Assembly: GCA_012845835.1 (NCBI GenBank)
Contig: JABAKD010000029.1
Coordinates: 7,873,048 to 7,937,047 of the forward strand
From: Undaria pinnatifida
Taxonomy: Eukaryota; Sar; Phaeophyceae; Laminariales; Alariaceae
DNA length: 64,000 bases
Direction: 5' to 3'
Part shown: positions 60,301-64,000 of the stretch, piece by piece
How the letters are laid out: the number at the start of each line of letters is the position of its first letter
How positions within the stretch are numbered: the first letter of the stretch is position 1
The notes under the pieces: model-generated
Told to the model about the DNA's origin: nothing
Databases searched by the model: none
What the model saw: the letters and a program-made list of their open reading frames with translations, nothing else
Translations under genes and position numbers: made by a program

Positions 60301-63013
60301 TCGTTCAGGTAATGCTTTACCCGAAGGTGCTTATCTGTAAGGTAGTACGCTCTCAATGTGGGGGGGGGAGGGCACACACTGCGGACTGTGTGGTTTTCGA
60401 AAAGATATAGAAAAAAAAATACGGTTTCTGGCGATTTGTGGTTAAGGAGTGCGTCCGTCGTTCAGAGAATATTGTACCCGAAAAGTGCTATCATACCTCG
60501 ATCGCAGCGCGCCTCAACAACTGGGGGCAACACACACCGTGAAAAAGTGTGTTTTTGGAAAGATGGATTTATCTCGTCGACGATTTTTTCTTTTTTTCCC
60601 CCTTGGGAGCATACCTCGAAATATCGCTCTGCGTTAATAGAGTAGCGCTGTTCACGTTGTCGAGAAAAAAAAAACGGTCAAAGAATAAGAAAAAAAAAAC
60701 TCGTCCCGAGGAGAAAGGTGTGTTGTCTTGTGGTGGTTCATGGTACGGTATCATGGCCAATGCTTCGGCGGTAGGGACGTGGGTGCAGCGCGCGCATGGT
60801 TTTTCTGAGGCTGGGCTCTCCGGACGGAAGGAGCTCTTCAGGAGCTACGAGTACATATCTCTTTTTTTACAAGTACTCCGAGTATTTAGAAGTGACTTTT
60901 GACCATGTGGCTGCTCACCGGTCAAAATAATATGTGAGAAGATTTCTTTGGCGCGGCGCAGCTTAGCATTCCATTGCGGACTCGTTTCGCCGAGTACGGC
61001 AACGCGAAAGTTTAAGGTCGGAAAGGACGAGCGGGGGGGTCACTCGTGCGATTGGCGCAGAGCCACTACGGTAGAATTTCCCAAAATCGACCGCTATATT
61101 ACTGTGGGGCCCCCCTTAAAAATCTACTCCGTATATATTTTGAATATAAAAATACACTCCAGCTGTGAGATGAAAGATTTTGTCGAAACTCATATTTGCA
61201 AGCTGTTTGCGATGTACCTGGTATGTAATAGTTGGCCTCGGTTGGCACCGACGACGCTGTAAAACATTATATGTAGGTTGGGGTTGGTGTTGGTTTGGCG
61301 GCGGCGCTGTAAAACATACGAATCGCTGCGTGAGCTAGACAACCAGGGTACGTTTTTTTTTTTCTTCTTTTTCTTTTTTCTGTTTTTTCTTTCTTCTTTT
61401 TTTCTTTTGTTAGCTTTTTTTTTTTTTTTCTTGGCGGTCACCATGATGGTTATCGAGTTTTAGCGTATTGTGCGGGGTGGAGAGAACCGTGACTCCGCAC
61501 AAGGGGAATGATCGCATCTCGTAGCGTGAATATGGTAAGGCACCCACGAGGCGGTTGCGTATAGCAGTACCCATTGCTGTCTCTAGAGTGGTCACACCAG
61601 GAAAAAAAGTAACTCATTGGCGCTGTCATCCATAAGCAAGAAATTAGGCACAAGTTGGCGAAGTCCGTCTTACGAGCGGTTCTTGGAAGGATGAAGTTCG
61701 CCCTTCATGCGACTCGCCGAACACCTCACGGCGCTTCGCCCTTGGTGCAAGCAATGTCTGCCTAGTTGGTGAAAACCCGGCGTGCTCCGTCCCGGCGTAG
61801 TAGGGATGCGAGGGTCTATGGTCGTACGACTACGGCCATGCACAGACTGGGTACCCCCCTCCCCCCACAACCTTAACCTTGGTGTTTGAAAGAGCAAACG
61901 CAATTACATAATGTTATTTCCTATGTATGTGTATCAGTGTATGCAGTATGCCAATCGCATTATTGGAAGTTCGTTTGACGATTGTGTCTTTTTTGACCAG
62001 TCAGTTTGTTGTTTGTCGTCCCTTTGAGGTGGGTGTTTACCCGGGTATTACCCGTACCCGGAACTTTTGTGAGTTCTGTGCTACCCTACCCGTACCCGGA
62101 ACGGTTGTGAGTTCTGTACGACGTTCATACCCATGCCCGAGGGAAGAGATTCATCGGTCGCACGTTTTCTAGCTCTCCGCTCGTGAAGGATTGTTTTGCT
62201 CGGTAACCCCCCTGAGTGTTTTTTTCCCAGGGTTGACAGAGGGAGACACTTCTTTTGCGGGACGGCCCAAATTATTCTTCGCACGGAAACTATACAAACC
62301 CGCACTTGAGAGGCACAGCATCTGAATCACAAATCTGCCGTATGAATCGCTCGAAATATTGTGTTGGATCAAAATGAAGGCAAGTCCCACACGGGGGAGA
62401 AGGGACGGCGTGTGTGATGCCGGCTTGTCCAGTAGGTCTCGCTGGGGATAAGAAAAACTCTTGCGGGTTGAGCTGGATACACACCAAAGGTACCCAGGTG
62501 CCAGGCATTATACCTGGTATGCAAAATACGGTCGCCCCGGTGGCATATCAGGTTATCCTCGAGCCTGGTATAGGTCGGTTTCGTAAGTTCGAGTCCCCCC
62601 GAGTGCATGCTCGCATAAATTCGTAGGGACTTTTTCTTGTGCACAAATTGACTTGCGGAAAGCGCAAGAGCGTGAGTTGGCAACGCTCGATAAAAAGTCG
62701 ACGAGCAGTGGGATTGCTGAACCCTATTTGCGCGATAAAAACTGAAGGCAAGAACCGGGGGGGAGGAGGGACGACACCTGTGACCACGGCTTGTCCAGAA
62801 GCTGGAAAGTAAATAAGGCGAAAAACAAAGAAAAAGGAATGGTCCCGCGAAGACACTTTTGTTTTTTTGTGAATAAAGGACCCCCCTCCACCGCCCTGCC
62901 CACCCCTTGGCCAGGTTGCTGCTGGAGCGCGGTGCCCCCGCAGACGAGCGAGACACGCAGAATTGGACCCCGTTGCACGTCGCCTGCCATTCTGGGAGGA
63001 TCGACACCGTCAG
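33202..63013 (+). CDS. Ankyrin-repeat protein, partial at the 3' end, exons 1-3
   Basis: Gene-level entry for a gene that continues past position 64000. Exons 33202-33375, 59538-59671 and 62915-63013 join with phases 0 and 2 into 135 residues plus two bases. After a 24-residue acidic leader, the chain reads as ankyrin repeats with the diagnostic pattern TLLHWACSYGR..LLLDRGA, TGLHWACH..ARLLLERGA and TPLHVACHSGR..TVR. Repeat length is 33-34 residues, the family norm. Such proteins are protein-protein adaptors; the partner cannot be read from this. No further ankyrin exon is visible between 63014 and 64000. Confidence 0.87.
33640..33775 (+). repeat. 26-bp tandem repeat cttgctgcattgcaaggcag
   Basis: Four to five copies, the best ones nearly identical, 265 nt downstream of the ankyrin exon 1 donor. 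Each unit contains the palindrome-like ttgctgcattgcaa. Confidence 0.9.
33744..34005 (+). repeat. Tandem duplication of about 130-140 bp
   Basis: The block from cttgctgcattgcaaggcag through gcaacccctctgtcatcctc to tctttctctcccttc occurs at 33744-33850 and again at 33873-33990, with a small insertion (gatgttaga) in the second copy. Confidence 0.88.
35715..35875 (+). repeat. TTG/CAG microsatellite joined to a short unique repeat
   Basis: A (TTRTTG)n run is followed by ttctcaaattaacacgcaca and gtcacaggacacgctccggt. The same junction, TTG run then ctcacattaactcgcataat, occurs at 47305-47390 and at the window end (63775-64000). The TTG run is therefore likely one end of a mobile or recombined unit. 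Confidence 0.7.
38118..38720. repeat. ATGGGA palindrome cluster 1
   Basis: Dense, irregularly spaced copies of tcccatggga-like palindromes with gggatgtatgg, gggacatcc and similar variants. TACCAGGTA follows at 38727. Long frames here (WDPIRGVWDP type) are by-products of the repeat. Confidence 0.85.
40646..40950 (-). mobile_element. tRNA-headed SINE, reverse copy
   Basis: Full-length reverse copy of the SINE at 30869: a T-run at the left, then ccagcttctgg, the body, ggggggattcgaactcacga (B box reversed) and cctgatacgccaccc (A box reversed). A second, forward head fragment starts 17 bp away at 40967, so two heads face each other. Confidence 0.8.
41515..42685 (+). repeat. Degenerate tandem array, about six units of 165-230 bp
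   Basis: Units recur near 41515, 41708, 41936, 42101, 42306 and 42486. Each carries a gtgcggggtgg..gtcgacccg block, then cgtccccggtttgttggag, then a ggaccctatctcctcc-like block and finally ccaatcagcgattagccaa. Divergence is considerable, so the array is old. It resembles satellite DNA. Confidence 0.75.
43340..43865. repeat. ATGGGA palindrome cluster 2
   Basis: Same type of short palindromic words (catgggatgatgg, atcccatggaa, cccatgagac). TACCAGGTA lies at 43767 near its right end. Confidence 0.82.
44245..44500. repeat. G-rich simple sequence
   Basis: Runs of up to 14 G at 44257-44268 and 44427-44446 with GGGA spacers. It lies in ankyrin intron 1, G-rich on the sense strand. Confidence 0.85.
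45055..45330. repeat. ATGGGA palindrome cluster 3
   Basis: A shorter cluster: ccatgggatttcctatgggg, acgggacgtcccattggg and similar. TACCAGGTA lies about 90 bp further at 45420. Confidence 0.8.
46085..46172. repeat. TTATCG hexamer microsatellite
   Basis: Two blocks of gttatcgttatcg flank the inverted ggtaacgataatg, giving a partial stem. Confidence 0.8.
48298..48600 (+). repeat. Tandem duplication of a 140-160-bp unit
   Basis: The unit ggctacttttttt..gcgcagcgtagcttaccgtt..gcgaacacatg..agcacgaaagct..ctatttccaagtaa occurs at 48298-48438 and 48439-48600. Its first half recurs singly at 52028-52115 and 60947-61023. Its second half is the 80-bp repeat. Confidence 0.82.
49826..49912 (+). repeat. 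80-bp interspersed repeat (TTCCAAGTAA type), representative copy
   Basis: Pattern: cctgtagagcccccaaaccc, ctccctaaaccatttccaag, tagttgtcccc..aaagctgg, tttccaactgaaaaggcg. Copies: 21371-21455, 23179-23265, 48518-48600, 51366-51452, 54604-54695 (+) and 36087-36172, 53434-53508, 53668-53750, 54145-54215, 63460-63515 (-). Fragments at 13709, 22225, 22705, 48388 and 39595. No inverted ends seen. Confidence 0.78.
50735..51364 (+). other. Low-repeat stretch with unassigned open frames
   Basis: Two plus-strand frames, MLKEESRRYVLVSTKYPVHC.. at 50735-50992 and one at 51015-51360 containing HRAPNITFLKFCERNHRLRL, then SAGIPPFPIAGFAATSIG, are not low-complexity. A TTTCTTTCAG acceptor-like site precedes the second at 51059. 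I recognise no domain; they could be a decayed element inside the intron. Confidence 0.2.
51820..51965. repeat. Two 36-bp perfect or near-perfect palindromes, 110 bp apart
   Basis: At 51820-51855 and 51930-51965 the sequence aggtacagagacactcgtgc, then gagtgactctgtacct, folds on itself (one mismatched pair apart from the second copy's t). The 110-bp unit, including ctcactgagtgaaagttgg and accatagccttggtgagatg, is tandemly duplicated. Related short palindromes occur at 48627, 51555 and 61038. Confidence 0.85.
52121..52419 (+). mobile_element. tRNA-headed SINE, forward copy
   Basis: It starts ggtcgcccaggtggcgtatc, carries gagttcgagcccctccgag, ends gctggaaagtagatgtgtgt and has an 8-A tail. It lies directly behind a (TA)n stretch. 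Confidence 0.82.
53274..53750. repeat. 230-bp tandem duplication containing the 80-bp repeat
   Basis: ctaggtgcaaggttccccct..gggttgacttgatgtc..gtcgcaagtcgaaaaggggg..ctctggaaggtgaac followed by a reverse 80-bp repeat occurs at 53274-53503 and 53504-53750. Confidence 0.85.
54793..55290 (+). repeat. 500-bp interspersed repeat, copy 2
   Basis: Second copy of the family at 15930-16410, same orientation, with a shorter CAG run in the middle (55155-55170). Confidence 0.75.
56010..56365 (+). mobile_element. LINE (non-LTR retrotransposon) 3' end remnant
   Basis: Reading across two 2-bp deletions, the frame encodes CPCGTT, then HIVGECESFKEKRDAVKEMR (a CxC..H..C zinc knuckle), [27 protein letters not shown] and [20 protein letters not shown]. 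This is the typical C-terminal end of a LINE reverse-transcriptase ORF. The deletions at about 56036 and 56147, judged against the copy at 11795-12070, break it. No RT domain is present. Confidence 0.75.
57030..57062. repeat. G homopolymer-like run
   Basis: About 27 consecutive G plus a short tail. It separates a retroposon fragment (56900-57010) from a repeat matching 41250-41310. Confidence 0.9.
57478..57612. repeat. GTT/CTG trinucleotide microsatellite
   Basis: (GTT)n and (CTG)n blocks followed by (GAT)n. Reverse-strand frames encode poly-Q only. Confidence 0.92.
57735..58040 (-). mobile_element. Longest gatgagtttcgacgaaat retroposon copy
   Basis: On the minus strand the constant 3' end lies at 57735-57760. 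The body extends through aggggagtcgccgacctata, ccctgttgaccctga and gcgcacagactgac to beyond accggttatacgac. It is 5' longer than the nested copy, as is the copy at 43870-44140. Confidence 0.75.
58135..58620 (+). repeat. catagaccctcgcatccct interspersed repeat, long copy
   Basis: Long forward copy; its reverse partner is 61260-61860. Both include the ccatcatggtgaccgcc block followed by an A/T-rich run, then accctggttgtctagctcac. The low-complexity run (aagaaaagaagaaag; T/C-rich in the partner) differs in length between the copies. Confidence 0.75.
59087..59134 (+). pseudogene. Decayed duplicate of ankyrin exon 2
   Basis: About 450 bp before exon 2, this stretch aligns with the first third of that exon: gcgtgctc..tag..ggac..ctcggcgcggtgacc against gcgtgctcgtatggcaggctcggcgcggtggcc. 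Read in the exon frame it has stops after ACS and after LWY, so it cannot be used. The flanking C-rich sequence is also similar, suggesting a local duplication. Confidence 0.6.
59538..59671 (+). CDS. Ankyrin gene exon 2 (residues 59-103), GC donor
   Basis: The acceptor CACCCCTATAG follows a very long C/T tract. The exon starts in phase 0 with WACSYGRLGAVALLLDRGAD and continues to TGLHWACHTSATDTA. This completes the repeat left open by exon 1. The aligned end of exon 3 is CAG|GTAAAA; here the same position reads CAG|GCGAGA, so the donor is GC, not GT. Confidence 0.86.
59672..62914 (+). other. Ankyrin gene intron 2 (3.2 kb, GC-AG)
   Basis: It contains C-runs at 59711-59723 and 60011-60027, two tandem copies (59737-59866 and 59886-60010) of a repeat with gtatgggttagggttagg that recurs at 63590-63710, a T-rich stretch at 61350-61430, a reverse interspersed repeat (61260-61860) and two SINE copies. 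No exon seen. Confidence 0.6.
62530..62845 (+). mobile_element. tRNA-headed SINE just upstream of ankyrin exon 3
   Basis: Head ggtcgccccggtggcatatc, B box gagttcgagtccccccgag, body to gctggaaagtaaat, A-rich end. It ends about 70 nt upstream of exon 3, so intron 2 of the ankyrin gene tolerates it close to the splice acceptor. Confidence 0.82.
62915..63013 (+). CDS. Ankyrin gene exon 3 (residues 103-135)
   Basis: 99 nt, acceptor CTTGGCCAG, donor GTCAG|GTAAAA, phase 2 to 2. It encodes LLLERGAPADERDTQNW and TPLHVACHSGRIDTVR, exactly one 33-residue repeat period, so the exon could be duplicated or skipped without a frameshift. Confidence 0.88.
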
Positions 63014-64000
63014 GTAAAATAATTTTCGTTTTTTTTTTTTCGCGACGGCGGGTGTGGTAGTCTGCCTATGTTTTCTACGTGCTACTCATGGGATTATACG
63101 GGAGGGGGCGGGGGGGGGGGGGGTTGGAAGGGGATACTCGATTCATGAATGGCCGTAGTCGGAAAACTTTAGGAGGCGCTCTCTCCGAAATGTTAAACGA
63201 AGTCATACATGCGACGGGCTTCGTTCTGGATGGAATTCGGTGAATATTGTTTCACCCCCGCCGTGTGGTTGCAGTAGTGTGAGCAAAAACATTCCTTTTT
63301 TGCATACCTAAATTCTTACCCGTTGTTCTACTGCTAAAAGTAGACCACACTGATACCAAGTGTTTGACCGCGAAAGAGCGGGGTGCAACTTCGTAAAGGG
63401 GAATATATATATATATATATATATATTTATTGTAATATATATTTATAAAATTATGTAGCCCCTCTAGCTCTGCAAGCAATATTTGCGAACAAACCATTTG
63501 GAATTTGTGTGGGATGATAACCCTGTGATTTGAGAGGGAAAAAATGGCCAATACAAACGTGACGATTACACAGAAGTGATACACATTATTGTGTTTGTTT
63601 TCAACCATTGCACCCCAGTGGCGTCATTAGGCGGCGCTGTCGACCGGTATTTCGTATGGGTTAGGGTTAGGGTTAGGTCCATGGTTGTGAAAAAACAAGA
63701 ATGTAGGACACCCCGATTACAGCATCCACCACACGAAGCAAAGCCGGTTGCTGCTACTGGCTTCGGGGTGGTTCTTAATTGTTGTTGTTGTTGTTGCTGT
63801 TGGTGGTGGTGGTGTCGGTGTTGGTGCTGTTGTTGTTGCTGTTGCTGTTGTTGTTGGTATTGGTGTTGGTGTTGTTGTTGTTTGTTGCTGCTGGTGGTGG
63901 TGGTGGTGGTGATAGTGGTGTTGTTGCTGTTGTTGCTGTTGTTGTTGTTGTTGTTGTTGTTGTTCTCACATTAACTCGCATAATCAAGTCCGTGGTCACA
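63014..64000 (+). other. Start of ankyrin gene intron 3
   Basis: It begins GTAAAATAAT. Contents: a G-run at 63105-63123, a (TA)n at 63403-63427, a reverse 80-bp repeat at 63460-63515, the TTAGGG-bearing repeat at 63590-63710 and a TTG/TGG microsatellite from 63778 to the end. No further ankyrin exon in this window. Confidence 0.6.

Overview
This window is nuclear DNA from an intron-rich, repeat-rich eukaryote. There is no bacterial-style gene packing: coding sequence is broken into short exons with GT-AG (once GC-AG) boundaries, separated by introns of 0.2 to 26 kb that are filled with retroposons, small inverted-repeat transposons, minisatellites and G/C-rich or TTG-type simple repeats. Roughly even base composition, many introns per gene, one ankyrin repeat per exon and tightly spaced head-to-head genes would suit a stramenopile, perhaps a brown alga. 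That is an inference from style only; no marker gene proves it.

Two real genes are supported. The first, on the minus strand, runs from an ATG at 32853 to a stop at 2740. I assembled 13 exons whose splice phases all agree and whose lengths total 2274 nt (757 residues plus stop). The product is a PPM-family (PP2C) Mn/Mg-dependent Ser/Thr phosphatase. It has the full set of metal-binding residues and a long acidic, glycine-rich insertion at the place where PPM1G (PP2C-gamma) carries its acidic domain, so I call it PPM1G-like. It spans 30.1 kb; intron 1 is 3.3 kb and intron 2 is 13.7 kb.

The second gene, on the plus strand, starts at 33202, only 348 bp from the first. It encodes an ankyrin-repeat protein with exons at 33202-33375, 59538-59671 and 62915-63013, and it continues past the right edge. 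Its first intron is about 26 kb and its second uses a GC donor. The 348-bp spacer is probably a shared bidirectional promoter.

Everything else is intron or flank. From left to right: the 3' flank of PPM1G with a minisatellite just after the stop (1-2739); the exon-dense 3' part of PPM1G (2740-15759); the 13.7-kb intron with inverted-repeat elements and retroposons (15760-29494); the 5' end of PPM1G and the shared promoter (29495-33201); the giant ankyrin intron with three ATGGGA-palindrome clusters, a degenerate tandem array of about 190-bp units, and tRNA-headed SINEs (33376-59537); and the ankyrin exons with a decayed copy of exon 2 (59087-63013).

The most unusual signal is a 9-mer, TACCAGGTA (or its complement TACCTGGTA). 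It occurs at least 24 times by eye, where about half an occurrence is expected by chance, and it repeatedly sits at the edges of other repeats. All repeat families were defined by eye from matches within this window.
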